A stretch of DNA of 64,000 bases from Acidimicrobiales bacterium (GCA_033344915.1 JAWPML010000001.1:4417364-4481363), one strand, 5' to 3'. Shown: positions 52,052 through 61,082, counted from the first letter of the stretch. Numbers and translations: made by a program. Notes: generated by a model not told the origin, from the letters alone.

Positions 52052-53299
52052 GGGGACCGGTCCGTCGAGCTCGGCGAGGCGACCCTGCAGGAAACGCCGG
52101 TCCGGTGCGTGGTCGGTGAGATCCAGCGCGATCCGGTACGCGTCGGCGGCCTCGTCGAGGCGGTCGAGGCGGCGCAGCAGGTCGGCGCGGGCCGCGTGGT
52201 AGTAGCGGTACTCCGCCAGCTCGGCGCGAAGCCAGTCGGTGTCGAGTCGCGCCAGCCCGAGCGCCGGTCCGTCGGCCTCGGCGACGGCGACCGCGAGGTT
52301 CAGCGCGACGATCGGCGTCGGCCGGTGGTGCCAGAGGCTCCGGTACAACGACACGATCTGGGGCCAGTCGGTCTCCTCCGCGGTCGTGGCCGTGTCGTGG
52401 AGCGCCTGGATGGCCGCTTCGATCTGGTACGGGCCCGGCCGATCGAGGCGCATCGCGTGCTCGAGTCGCCGTTCGCCCGCCTCGATGAGCGCCCGGTCCC
52501 ACCGGGACCGGTCCTGGTGGGCGAGCAGGACGGTGTCGTCACCGTCGATCCGGGCGTCGCGACGGGCGTGGATCAACAGGCACAGGGCGTGCAGGCCGTG
52601 GGACTCGGCGTCATCGGTCATCAGGTCGGCCAGCAGCCCGGCCAGCCGGATCGCCTCCTCCGCGAGGTCGACCCGCGTCGGGTCGGCGCCCGAGGTCGGG
52701 TACGCCCCCTCGTTGAAGACGAGGTACAGCACATGGTGCACGGCCGCGAGGCGATCGACGACCTCCGCACCGTCGGGGATACGGAACGGGATCGTCGCGG
52801 CCGAGATCTTGCGCTTGGCCCGCACGAGCCGTTGCGCCATCGTCGCTTCGGGCACGAGGAAGGCCCGGGCGATCTCGGCCGTCGTGAGCCCCCCGAGGCT
52901 GCGGAGGGTGAGGGCGATCTGCGCTTCGACGTTCAGCGCCGGATGGCAGCAGCCGAAGAAGAGCCCGAGCTGGTCGTCGGAGGCCGCCTGCGCGTCCTGG
53001 AGCGGTTCTTCGAGGCGGGCGAGGAGCTCGGTCTTCTCGCGGCCGGTGCGCTCGCGGCGGATGCGGTCGACGGCCCGCCGGCGGGCGACGGTGGTGATCC
53101 ACGCCCCGGGCCGGTCCGGAATCCCGTCGTCGAGCCAGCGCTCCAGCGCGATCGCGGCGGCCTCCTGGGCGGCGTCCTCCGCGGCGGCGAGGTCGCCGAG
53201 GTCGCGGTACAGGGTGGCCATGAGTCTCGGCCACTCGTCCTTGACGACCTGGGCGACTCGCGCGCCGACGGGATCGGGGGTCGCGGGCGTGGCGGTCAG
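52049..53299 (-). CDS. ECF42-type sigma factor with C-terminal TPR-like domain
   Basis: 416 aa if it starts at CTG 53299. Region 2 is LAAAEDAAQEAAAIALERWLDDG and PGAWITTVARRRAVDRIRRE; region 4 is TTAEIARAFLVPEATMAQRLVRAKRKI; a helical, TPR-like C-terminal domain of about 220 residues follows (DUF6596 style). The first ATG (53221) cuts off VAQVVKDEWPRLMATLYRDL, which belongs to the conserved region. Upstream the only plausible start is CTG, overlapping the partner stop as CTGA. The YCII neighbour has the DGPF motif that marks ECF42 loci. The C-terminal domain is known to be needed for activity in this group. Confidence 0.88.
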   Translation of the reverse strand: MTATPATPDPVGARVAQVVKDEWPRLMATLYRDLGDLAAAEDAAQEAAAIALERWLDDGIPDRPGAWITTVARRRAVDRIRRERTGREKTELLARLEEPLQDAQAASDDQLGLFFGCCHPALNVEAQIALTLRSLGGLTTAEIARAFLVPEATMAQRLVRAKRKISAATIPFRIPDGAEVVDRLAAVHHVLYLVFNEGAYPTSGADPTRVDLAEEAIRLAGLLADLMTDDAESHGLHALCLLIHARRDARIDGDDTVLLAHQDRSRWDRALIEAGERRLEHAMRLDRPGPYQIEAAIQALHDTATTAEETDWPQIVSLYRSLWHHRPTPIVALNLAVAVAEADGPALGLARLDTDWLRAELAEYRYYHAARADLLRRLDRLDEAADAYRIALDLTDHAPDRRFLQGRLAELDGPVP

Positions 53300-53652
53300 C
53301 CCTCGCCGTAGTTCGGGACGGGGCGCACCTCGATGCGGCCGATCTCGGCGTGGGGGATCTTCGCGGCCCAGCCGAGCGCCTCGTCGAGGTCGGCGCAGTC
53401 GAGGATGTAGAACCCGCCGAGCTGCTCCTTGGTCTCCGCGAACGGGCCGTCGGTGGTGATGGTGTCGCCGTCGCGCACGCTCACGCAGGTGGCGGTGGCG
53501 ATCGGTTCGAGCGGTTCACCGGCCACGAGTACGCCGGCCTCGGCCACGGCCTGGGTGAACTGCATGTAGCCGGCGAAGATCGCCTCCTGCTCGGGGGTGC
53601 CGGGGGCCGGCTCGACGCTCTCGTCGCCGTAGATCAGACATGCGTATTTCAT
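53296..53652 (-). CDS. YCII/DGPF-domain protein, ECF42 partner
   Basis: 118 aa. Starts MKYACLIYGDES and contains DGPFAETKEQLGGFYILDC, the DGPF motif. Such proteins accompany ECF42 sigma factors and are their likely targets or signal carriers. AGGAG lies upstream of the ATG. The sigma gene begins within its stop codon. The 94 bp up to the helicase gene (53653-53746) shows no other feature. Confidence 0.93.
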   Translation of the reverse strand: MKYACLIYGDESVEPAPGTPEQEAIFAGYMQFTQAVAEAGVLVAGEPLEPIATATCVSVRDGDTITTDGPFAETKEQLGGFYILDCADLDEALGWAAKIPHAEIGRIEVRPVPNYGEG

Positions 53653-53746
53653 GGTGGGGCTCCTGCCTCGGTGGTTGTTCGGTGGCACGACGAACGGGAT
53701 CGACCCGGATCGACAGCTTCGCGGAGATTTCTCGATCGTGGGAGGG

Positions 53747-55777
53747 TCAATCCCACAGGCTCGCGAGCAGGGTGTCGACCTCGTCGGCCACCCCGACCGT
53801 CGCGCCGGCGAGCGCGGCATCCGCTTCGCGGAGGTCGATCTCGCGCCGGTCGGTCTCCTCGTCGAAGAGTTCGCGCACCGGATCGACGAAGCGGCTCAGC
53901 TGGGCGTAGACGTGGCGGTCGTCCGTCGCGTAGCGGTTCACGTGGAACCGGAGCGGGAAGTTGACCGTGAGCTCGTCCTTCGCCCGGGTGAGGGCCACGT
54001 ACATGAGCCGCAGTTCCTCGGCGAGACCGTGTTCGTCGCCGAGCGCCATCTCGGAGGGCATGTTGCCGTCGGCCGCGTGGATGAGATGGACGCTGCGCCA
54101 CTCCAGCCCCTTGGCCGAGTGGATGGTGGACAGGGTGAGCCAGTCGTCGTCGAGATGGGGCGGGCCGGCCTGGTCGCTGGTCTTGCTCGGCGGATCCAGG
54201 GTGAGCTCGGTGAGGAAGCGGCTCCGCGTGGTGTAGGCCGCGGCCGTGGAGGCCAGCTGATCGATGTCGGCGACGCGGGCCGCCGGGTCGTCGTAGCGAT
54301 TGGGGAACACGAGCGCGCAGTACTGCTTGAGTCGGTCGACCTGCTGGGCCGGGGTGATGGCCGGCTCCGTGGCCGCGCACTCGGCGAACGCGGTGCGGAG
54401 CTCGAGCGCCTGCTCCTCGGCGGCCGACGGGGTGCGCCCGGCGCCGTCGATGAAGCGGGCGAGCGCGTCGTCGTCCTCGCGTTCGATGCCGAGCTCGTCG
54501 GACAGGCGGCGCACGGTCGCCGGGCCGACGCCCTCCATCGTCGCGAGCACGCGATGCCAGGCCAGCTGGTCCGCCGGGTTGTCGAGGATCCGGAGGAGCG
54601 CGAGCAGGTCCTTCACATGGGCGGACTCGAGATACTTCAGGCCCCCGTATTTCACGTAGGGGATGTCGCGGCGGGTCAGCTCCAGCTCGAGGCCGTCGGC
54701 GTGGTGGCCGGCGCGGAACAGCACCGCCTGCTCGCGCAGGTCCATGCCCCGCTCGCGGGCGTCGAGCACGGCGGTGGCGACCGACGCACTCTGCGCGCTC
54801 TCGTCGTGGTGGGTCCGCAGGACGGGAGTGACGCCCTGGGGGCGGGCCGACCACAGCTCCTTGGCGAAGTGTTCGTCGCTCTGGCCCAGCACGGCGTTGG
54901 CCACCGCGAGGATCGGCATCGTCGAGCGATAGTTCTGCTCGAGGGTGACCCGGGTGGCGCCGGGGAAGTGGTCGGCGAACTCCCACATGTTGGCGACCGT
55001 CGCGGCGCGAAAGCCGTAGATCGCCTGGGCGTCGTCGCCCACCGCGCACAGGTCGGTGTCGGGGCGGCACATCCCCCGCACGATGTCGGCCTGGATCGGA
55101 TTCGTGTCCTGGTACTCGTCGATCAGGACGTGGTCGAACAGGTCACGCATCGCATCGCCGATGGTGCTGGCCGTGAGCCCCCGCCAGAAGAGCAGCAGAT
55201 CGTCGTAGTCGAGCACCTGATGGGTGCGCTTGCGGGCCGTGTAGGCGGTGAAGATCGTCTTCAGTTCCTCGCCGTGATCGGCGCACCACGGGTAGTCGAT
55301 CTCGAGCACGTCGGCGAGCTTGGCCTGGCTGCTGACCATGCGGGAGTAGATCCCGGCGACGGTCTCCTTGCGGGGGAAGCGCTTACCCCGTTCGCCGAAC
55401 CCTTCGTCGGTGCGGACGATCCCCATCAGGTCGGTGGCGTCGGTTTGGTCGAGAACGGTGAAGCCGGGGGAGAGGCCGGCGCTCTGGCCGAAGTTCCGCA
55501 GGAGCCGGTTGGCCGTCGAGTGGAAGGTGCCGCCCCACACTCGCGATGCCGCCCGGTCGGTCGACACCGCGGCCACGCGGGCGAGCATCTCGGTCGCGGC
55601 GCGCCGGGTGAACGTGAGCAGCAGCACCCGACTCGGGTCGGCTCCGTCCTCGATGATGCGGCACACCCGGGCGGCGAGGGTCTTGGTCTTGCCCGTGCCG
55701 GCGCCGGCGACGATGAGCAGCGGCGACCCGGTGTGATCCACGGCGGCCTGCTGCTCGACATTGAGGGAGTCGAACAT
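53747..55777 (-). CDS. UvrD/PcrA-family ATP-dependent DNA helicase
   Basis: 676 aa superfamily 1A helicase. Motif I IVAGAGTGKTKTL, Ia LTFTRRAATEM, II DHVLIDEYQDTN, III AVGDDAQAIYGFR, IV EQNYRST, V STIHSAKGLEWR, VI LRLMYVALTRAKDEL. Shorter at the C-terminus than UvrD1 and without a visible HRDC domain. Works in DNA repair or fork restart. TACAGT 7 nt before the ATG. Confidence 0.94.
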   Translation of the reverse strand: MFDSLNVEQQAAVDHTGSPLLIVAGAGTGKTKTLAARVCRIIEDGADPSRVLLLTFTRRAATEMLARVAAVSTDRAASRVWGGTFHSTANRLLRNFGQSAGLSPGFTVLDQTDATDLMGIVRTDEGFGERGKRFPRKETVAGIYSRMVSSQAKLADVLEIDYPWCADHGEELKTIFTAYTARKRTHQVLDYDDLLLFWRGLTASTIGDAMRDLFDHVLIDEYQDTNPIQADIVRGMCRPDTDLCAVGDDAQAIYGFRAATVANMWEFADHFPGATRVTLEQNYRSTMPILAVANAVLGQSDEHFAKELWSARPQGVTPVLRTHHDESAQSASVATAVLDARERGMDLREQAVLFRAGHHADGLELELTRRDIPYVKYGGLKYLESAHVKDLLALLRILDNPADQLAWHRVLATMEGVGPATVRRLSDELGIEREDDDALARFIDGAGRTPSAAEEQALELRTAFAECAATEPAITPAQQVDRLKQYCALVFPNRYDDPAARVADIDQLASTAAAYTTRSRFLTELTLDPPSKTSDQAGPPHLDDDWLTLSTIHSAKGLEWRSVHLIHAADGNMPSEMALGDEHGLAEELRLMYVALTRAKDELTVNFPLRFHVNRYATDDRHVYAQLSRFVDPVRELFDEETDRREIDLREADAALAGATVGVADEVDTLLASLWD

Positions 55778-55784
55778 GCGTTCG

Positions 55785-55790
55785 ACTGTA
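55785..55790 (-). promoter_or_regulatory. -10 hexamer TACAGT, leaderless helicase gene
   Basis: Ends 7 nt before the ATG at 55777; divergent from the hexamer at 55808-55813. Confidence 0.5.
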
Positions 55791-55807
55791 GCCGCGACCG
55801 GTGCGGC

Positions 55808-55813
55808 TAGCGT
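55808..55813 (+). promoter_or_regulatory. -10 hexamer TAGCGT, leaderless haem-lipoprotein gene
   Basis: Ends 8 nt before the ATG at 55822. Confidence 0.5.
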
Positions 55814-55821
55814 GACGCCAC

Positions 55822-56466
55822 ATGTCCTCCCGTCGCCGCCTGTCGTTCGCCCCGGTCGCCGCGACGGTCGCCGTCGCCGGCGTGTTGCTGCTCGGCTGCG
55901 GCGACGACGGCGGCTCGGCCGCGGACACGACCACGACGGATCCCGCTCCCTCTCCGTCCACCACGGTGTCCACCACCACGACCACCACCACGGTCGCGGC
56001 CTCGACCACGGTGCCGACGCCCGTCGTGATCGATGAATCCTCGTTCGTCAACATCAACGACATGACCGCCGTGCGCGGCTTCTTCGTCGACAACCTCCTC
56101 GGCGAGCTGAACGCGACCGTCGCGGTGGCGGAGAACCTCGAGGGTGGGATCTACCCGCCGGGGTCGGTCGTGCAACTCTTCCCCGGCGAGGCGATGGTGA
56201 AGCGCGAGGCCGGCTTCAGCCCCGAGACCAACGACTGGGAGTTCTTCGAGCTCGTCGTGTCGCCCGAGGGCACGACCATCAACGTGCGGGGCGGCGTCGA
56301 GGCGGTCAACCAGTTCGGCGGATCGTGTGCGGACTGTCACGCCCTCGCCGAGCCGCAGTTCGACTTCATCTGTGAGCAGACCAACGGCTGTGAGCCGTTG
56401 CCGATCAGTCGGGAGCTGATCGAGCTCGCCCAGGCGGGTGACCCGCGACCCCGCGTGGGGGGCTAG
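55822..56466 (+). CDS. Lipoprotein with CxxCH haem site, cytochrome-P460-like
   Basis: 214 aa. Lipobox LLLGC, Thr-rich linker (residues about 38-65), then a domain with AMVKREAGFSPETNDWEFFEL followed by GGSCADCHALAEPQFDF. CADCH is a c-type haem-binding site; the order M-K ... DWxFFEL ... CxxCH ... DF resembles cytochrome P460. Two more Cys follow (ICEQTNGC). It is probably an exported, haem-bearing protein; redox role unknown. No cytochrome maturation genes are near. Confidence 0.7.
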   Translation: MSSRRRLSFAPVAATVAVAGVLLLGCGDDGGSAADTTTTDPAPSPSTTVSTTTTTTTVAASTTVPTPVVIDESSFVNINDMTAVRGFFVDNLLGELNATVAVAENLEGGIYPPGSVVQLFPGEAMVKREAGFSPETNDWEFFELVVSPEGTTINVRGGVEAVNQFGGSCADCHALAEPQFDFICEQTNGCEPLPISRELIELAQAGDPRPRVGG

Positions 56467-56481
56467 GGCGGACCTCGGCGG

Positions 56482-57909
56482 TCAGGGGCGGGGCGCGGCG
56501 ACGAGCAGCGGGATCGCCACGTCGCCGGCGGTCGTGACGATGACGACCGATCCGGCGTGGTCACCGGGCGGCGCGGCGGTGTCGAAGCCGATCCGGAGGG
56601 TGATCGACGTGCCGCCGACGAGCGTCCCCGACACCGTCGGGCTGGGTGCCCCGAGGATCTGGAAGGCGAACGGAGGCGCCGTGATCGCCGCCCACGAGAG
56701 CGGCTGATCGCCGGCGTTCGTGATCGTGTGCTCGACCGTCGTCGCGCCGAGGGGGAAGACGATCGGGCCGGGGTCGCTCACGAACGGCACCGGCGCGGCC
56801 GGGATCGTCGTGGTCGTCGTCGTGGTCGAGGGCGTGGTCGTCGTGGTGGTCGCCGGCGGGGAGGTGGATGTCGAGTCGACCACGCGGACGCCGGCGACCT
56901 CGGTCACCACGACGTCGGGGCTGCTGCGGCTGAACACCGGCCAGGCGAGGGCGGTTCCGGTCAGCACGACGGCCACGAGGACGAACGACAAGGCCGTGCC
57001 CACGAGGTGCCCCGAGCGCGGTCGCGTGGTCGCCCGGGACGCGGCGTTCGCGTCGTCGCGATCAGGGGGGAGCGCGTCCACGGCTGCGGGCGCAGCGGGG
57101 GACGGTTCGCTCGGCGTGCGGGTCGTGAACTCGCGGTCACCGCGTCGGTTCGAGTCACCCCCGGCGATGACCGTCATGACGGCGGGCCGCACGGCCGGCG
57201 GTGCCGGCGGTGCGGGCATCGCGGCGGCCATCGACTCCCACGAGACGATGGTGCGGCGCGTCTCGTAGCAGGTGTCGCACGCCTCGACGTGGCGCGCGAT
57301 CGTCGAGCGCACGGCGACGGAGAAGCGCCCGTCCCAGTCCGCCAGCAACGTGTCCAGATCCCGGCAGTGTTCGCGGCCGTCCCGGGCGACGAGGAGTGAC
57401 CCGACGGCGGTGGACAGACGGGTCTTCATCCGCTTGATCATCACGGAGACGTGGGCGGGGTCGACGTCCAGGGCCATGGCCAGGTCCGCGCCGTCCAGGC
57501 CGGCCCGGAGGTGGAGTTCGATCAGCTCCTGGTCGCCGGGCTGGAGCCCGGCCGCCGCGTCCCACAGCAGCGCGGCAGGCGATGCGTTGGCCCGGCCTGC
57601 GATCGGGCCCCAGTCGCGGCGACGGTCGTGACCACCGCGCGCCCGGGCGAGGTCGACCACGGTCGTGCGGGCGATCGCGAAGAGCCACGGCCGGACCAGT
57701 GACGGGTCGGCCAGACGCGGCAGGCGGCGGTGGGCGCGCACGAACGTCTCCTCCAGCGCGTCGGCGGCGTCGGCGTCGTCGCGCAGGCGGCCGTAGCAGA
57801 ACGTGTGGATGGCGTCCGCGTACCGGTCGTAGAGCGCGGCGAAGGACGCGGCGGGCTCGCCGGACGCGTCGTCGAGCGCGGCGATGACGAGTTGGGCGTC
57901 GGTTGGCAC
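56482..57909 (-). CDS. Membrane-tethered sigma factor: ECF sigma + anti-sigma zinc finger + TM + Ig-like outer domain
   Basis: 475 aa from a GTG at 57909, with AGAGGAGAGGGG upstream. Sigma region 2 spans about residues 24-90 (AALYDRYADAIHTFCYGRLRD, VRPWLFAIARTTVVDLARAR), region 4 about 118-168 (DQELIELHLRAGLDGADLAM then ALDVDPAHVSVMIKRMK). A zf-HC2-type anti-sigma motif follows, Cys182 and His207-x3-Cys211-x2-Cys214. One membrane helix is at about 302-327 (VGTALSFVLVAVVLTGTALAW). Outside come a Thr-rich linker and a C-terminal Ig-like beta domain (residues about 378-475, HYDIN/ASPM-like). So sigma and its brake are one chain held at the membrane; release would need proteolysis or a shape change. 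Confidence 0.85.
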   Translation of the reverse strand: MPTDAQLVIAALDDASGEPAASFAALYDRYADAIHTFCYGRLRDDADAADALEETFVRAHRRLPRLADPSLVRPWLFAIARTTVVDLARARGGHDRRRDWGPIAGRANASPAALLWDAAAGLQPGDQELIELHLRAGLDGADLAMALDVDPAHVSVMIKRMKTRLSTAVGSLLVARDGREHCRDLDTLLADWDGRFSVAVRSTIARHVEACDTCYETRRTIVSWESMAAAMPAPPAPPAVRPAVMTVIAGGDSNRRGDREFTTRTPSEPSPAAPAAVDALPPDRDDANAASRATTRPRSGHLVGTALSFVLVAVVLTGTALAWPVFSRSSPDVVVTEVAGVRVVDSTSTSPPATTTTTTPSTTTTTTTIPAAPVPFVSDPGPIVFPLGATTVEHTITNAGDQPLSWAAITAPPFAFQILGAPSPTVSGTLVGGTSITLRIGFDTAAPPGDHAGSVVIVTTAGDVAIPLLVAAPRP

Positions 57910-58093
57910 GTTGTCGACACCCCCTCTCCTCTCTCGTGGTGGCCGCGATCGGCCGCTCCGTCCGCCACCCAACGTGGGATGCAACCACGGACGGTGGTCG
58001 ACTCCATGGTGCCCGGTTTCACCCTGCGTTGTAAACGCCGGGGCGGAATCGGCACGGTTTCCCACCGGCGACCGGGTCGGCGACACTGGGAGC

Positions 58094-58351
58094 GTGCTTG
58101 CTCTGCGACCCAACTGCGAATGGTGCGACCGCGACCTGCCTCCGGACTCGCCGGCGGCCCGCATCTGCACGTTCGAGTGCACCTGGTGCGCCGACTGCAT
58201 CGACGGGCCCGACTCCGAGCACCGGGGCGTGTGCCCGAACTGTGGGGGCAATGTCGTACCCCGGCCGATACGCCCGGCCGCCTTGCTGGAGTCCGCGCCC
58301 GCCTCGACCGAGCGGGTGATCAACCCCGTCGGCCCGGCCGCGCGGGGCTGA
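58094..58351 (+). CDS. DUF1272 zinc-ribbon-like protein
   Basis: 85 aa, GTG start at 58094 with GACACT 6 nt before it. Begins LALRPNCEWCDRDLPPDSP, then ARICTFECTWCADCIDG and CPNCGGNVVPRPIRP: at least eight Cys in CxxC pairs, the DUF1272 pattern. Probably binds two zinc ions; function unknown. The frame upstream of GTG is a shadow. The 184-bp divergent gap to the sigma gene holds no other visible feature. The cyclase gene follows 8 bp later. Confidence 0.88.
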   Translation: MLALRPNCEWCDRDLPPDSPAARICTFECTWCADCIDGPDSEHRGVCPNCGGNVVPRPIRPAALLESAPASTERVINPVGPAARG

Positions 58352-58359
58352 ACGGGAAC

Positions 58360-61032
58360 ATGGCGGACATCCCGGCGGGCATCGTCACGTTCCTCTTCAC
58401 GGATGTCGAGGGTTCGACGCGCCTCTGGGCGGCCGACGCCGAGGCCACGGCCGCCAGCCTCGAGCAGCACGACGCCATCGTGCGCGAAGCGATCACCAGC
58501 CGGGGCGGCCATGTCTTCGGCTGGGCCGGTGACCACTTCCGTGGTGCGTTCGAGGATCCGAAGGCGGCCGTCGGCGCCGCGATGGCCGTGCAGCGTGCGC
58601 TCCAGGAGACGGACTGGGGATCGGGGCCACCCCTGCGGGTCCGCATGGGTCTGCATCGCGGGCGTGCGACCCAACGCGACGGGGACTACTTCGGCCCCGT
58701 CCCCAACACCGCGGCGCGTCTCGAAGCCGCCGCGTCGGGCGGACAGATCCTGCTGTCGCAGGCGGTCGCATCGGTGGTCGACGTCGAGGTCCTCGCGCTC
58801 GGCCAGCACCGACTCCGCGACGTGCCGGACCCCGTCGAGATCGCGCAGGTCGGCCTGGCGTCCTTCCCGCCGCTGCGGGTCATCGACCCGTCGCTCAGCA
58901 CCCTGCCCCTGCCCGGGTCACCGCTCATCGGCCGTGAGGACGAAGTGGGTCGCGTGCGAACGCTGCTCGAACACTCGCCGATCGTGACGCTGACCGGCAC
59001 GGGGGGTTGCGGCAAGACCCGGCTCGCCGTCGAGATCGCCCACCAGGAGCTGCCGAGCCGAGCGGACGGCTGCTACTTCGTCGACCTCTCGTCCGTGTCG
59101 GACGGGTCGGAGCTCCCGGCCGCGATCGCGAGCGCGGTGCGCCTCGAGTTCGGTGGGTCGACGGAGGACGCGCTCGGCCAGGTGATCGACCATCTCGCGG
59201 GGCGTGACGCGCTGCTGGTGCTCGACAACTGTGAGCACATCCTCGACGACTGTGCGGACTTCGCCGAGCGCCTGCTCGGTCGCAGCAACGCGACGGCGAT
59301 GCTCGCCACCACCCGTCAGCGGCTCGAGGTGCCGGGTGAGCAGGTGGTCGCCGTGGGGTCGCTGGACGACGCGCTCCACGGCTCGGCGGTGCAGCTCTTC
59401 ATCGAACGCGCCGAGTCGGCGAACCCGACCTTCACCGCGGCGGCGCTCGACGACGACACCCGGGCGGTGGTGCGCGAGATCTGCGCCCACCTCGACGGCA
59501 TGCCGCTGTCGATCGAGCTCGCGGCGGCCCGGGCGGCCGTCCTCACGCCCCAGGAGATCCTCGACCGGATGGCGGACCGGTTCCGCCTGCTGTCCGGCGG
59601 CCGGGGTCGACAGAAGCGCCGCACCCTCCAGGCGACCCTCGACTGGTCCTATGACCTGCTCGACGAGGACGAGCAGGCCTTCTTCCGGCGCTGTGGCGTG
59701 TTCGTCGGTTCCTTCGACCTTCCCGCCGCGGTCGCCGTCAGCGGGTTCGACGACTACGAGGCGATGGACCTCCTCCAATCGCTCGTCGCCAAGTCGCTGC
59801 TGTCGATCGACGAGACGCCGGACAACCCCAACACCCGCTACCGCCTGCTCGAGACGATCCGTATCTACGCCGGCGATCTGCTCGCCCGGTCCGAGGACGT
59901 CGTCGCCGCCCGTGAAGCCCACCTCGAGTGGATACGCGGTCGCGTCGTCACGCCGGACTTCTCCGAGGGGGCCGATCTCCGTCGGGCGGTCGATCTCCGC
60001 CACGACTGGCCGAACATCGCGAGCGCGCTGGAGTGGGCGCTCGTCCGGGGGAGCGATCCGCGGACGGGCGAGGCCGGCGCCGAGGTGGCCGCCCAGATCG
60101 CCTTCGGCTGCCAGGCGCTCTGGGACTCCCAGGTGCCGGCCGTGGAGGGTCGCCGGTGGATCGAGCAGATCCTCACCGGGGTCGGCCCCGGCCCGTGTCG
60201 CGACTGGCTCGTCTACATCCACTCGGTTCTCGCCATGCAGCTCGACGACTTCGTCGTCACCCATCGCCAACTCGACGGACTCATCGCCGCACCCGACACC
60301 GATCCCCAGGTGCAGGCGCAGGCCATCGGCCTGATGGCCTTCCTCGCGTGCCGGGAGCATCCGGAACGGGCGCGACTGCTGGTGGAGCAGGGGGAGCGGA
60401 TCTGCGAGGAACACGACCTCAGCGGTGAGTACCTGGTGCCGGCCCAGTGGGCGTCCGGATGCCTGGCGCTCTACGAGAACCGCATCGGCGACGCCCGCGC
60501 CCGGTTCGAGCGCGCCCATGGCCTGCTCTCGTCGGTCGAGGGCCGGACGAACCACTTCATGATGTCCGGCCTGTCGCTCGCCTCCGCGGAGATCCTGCAC
60601 GGCGATGCGGCGCAGGCGCTCGACACGCTGGGCAGCTTCGACTGGGGCCTCAGCGTGTGGGACTCGTCGCCCGTCGTGCGCGCCGTCGCCCTGATCGATC
60701 TCGGGCGGGTGGCGGAGGCGGCGGACCTCGTCGTGGGCTACGGCTACGACGCCTTGCGGGGCCGGCTCAGCCGGATGCCCAACGACGCCCTCGTCGGGTT
60801 CGCCGCGCTCGCGATCAATCGAGGCGAGCGCGACCATGCGTGGCTGCTGCTCCAGCAGGCGGCGGCGCCCAAGACGCCCTTCACCATCGGGCTGGCCGAA
60901 GGTCTCGCCGACCGCATCGGCCACGGCGAGGAACTCCGGGCGGTTCACCGTGGTCGGGCCCGGCCGCTCAGCGAGTTGGACGCGACGCCGGCCCTGCGGG
61001 TCGAACTGGAGCGGATCCGCACCGCCCGGTGA
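58360..61032 (+). CDS. Class III nucleotidyl cyclase - STAND ATPase - TPR-like regulator
   Basis: 890 aa. Residues 1-165: class III cyclase domain with metal-binding Asp15 (LFTDVEGSTRLW) and Asp58 (WAGDHF) and the transition-state pair Asn116/Arg120 (PNTAARLEAA). The substrate-fixing Lys expected before GD is Gly54, so cyclase activity is doubtful. Residues about 185-470: STAND-type NTPase with Walker A GTGGCGKT (213-220) and LLVLDNCEHI. The rest is helical, TPR-like. No LuxR HTH is visible at the end. Likely a signalling hub; output unknown. Confidence 0.88.
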   Translation: MADIPAGIVTFLFTDVEGSTRLWAADAEATAASLEQHDAIVREAITSRGGHVFGWAGDHFRGAFEDPKAAVGAAMAVQRALQETDWGSGPPLRVRMGLHRGRATQRDGDYFGPVPNTAARLEAAASGGQILLSQAVASVVDVEVLALGQHRLRDVPDPVEIAQVGLASFPPLRVIDPSLSTLPLPGSPLIGREDEVGRVRTLLEHSPIVTLTGTGGCGKTRLAVEIAHQELPSRADGCYFVDLSSVSDGSELPAAIASAVRLEFGGSTEDALGQVIDHLAGRDALLVLDNCEHILDDCADFAERLLGRSNATAMLATTRQRLEVPGEQVVAVGSLDDALHGSAVQLFIERAESANPTFTAAALDDDTRAVVREICAHLDGMPLSIELAAARAAVLTPQEILDRMADRFRLLSGGRGRQKRRTLQATLDWSYDLLDEDEQAFFRRCGVFVGSFDLPAAVAVSGFDDYEAMDLLQSLVAKSLLSIDETPDNPNTRYRLLETIRIYAGDLLARSEDVVAAREAHLEWIRGRVVTPDFSEGADLRRAVDLRHDWPNIASALEWALVRGSDPRTGEAGAEVAAQIAFGCQALWDSQVPAVEGRRWIEQILTGVGPGPCRDWLVYIHSVLAMQLDDFVVTHRQLDGLIAAPDTDPQVQAQAIGLMAFLACREHPERARLLVEQGERICEEHDLSGEYLVPAQWASGCLALYENRIGDARARFERAHGLLSSVEGRTNHFMMSGLSLASAEILHGDAAQALDTLGSFDWGLSVWDSSPVVRAVALIDLGRVAEAADLVVGYGYDALRGRLSRMPNDALVGFAALAINRGERDHAWLLLQQAAAPKTPFTIGLAEGLADRIGHGEELRAVHRGRARPLSELDATPALRVELERIRTAR

Positions 61033-61052
61033 GCGCTCCGTTCGGAGACGTC

Positions 61053-61082
61053 TTGACAAGAGACATTGAAACAGCATGAAAT
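61053..61082 (+). promoter_or_regulatory. Consensus promoter of the toxin-like gene
   Basis: TTGACA (61053-61058), 18-nt spacer, TGAAAT (61077-61082), then 7 nt to the ATG at 61090. The only perfect TTGACA -35 that I find in a promoter position here; the stretch is AT-rich against its surroundings. Confidence 0.6.

Noticed and set aside
52049..53221. Sigma factor beginning at the ATG 53221
   Set aside because: Conserved region-2 sequence continues upstream in frame; the ATG start would remove it.
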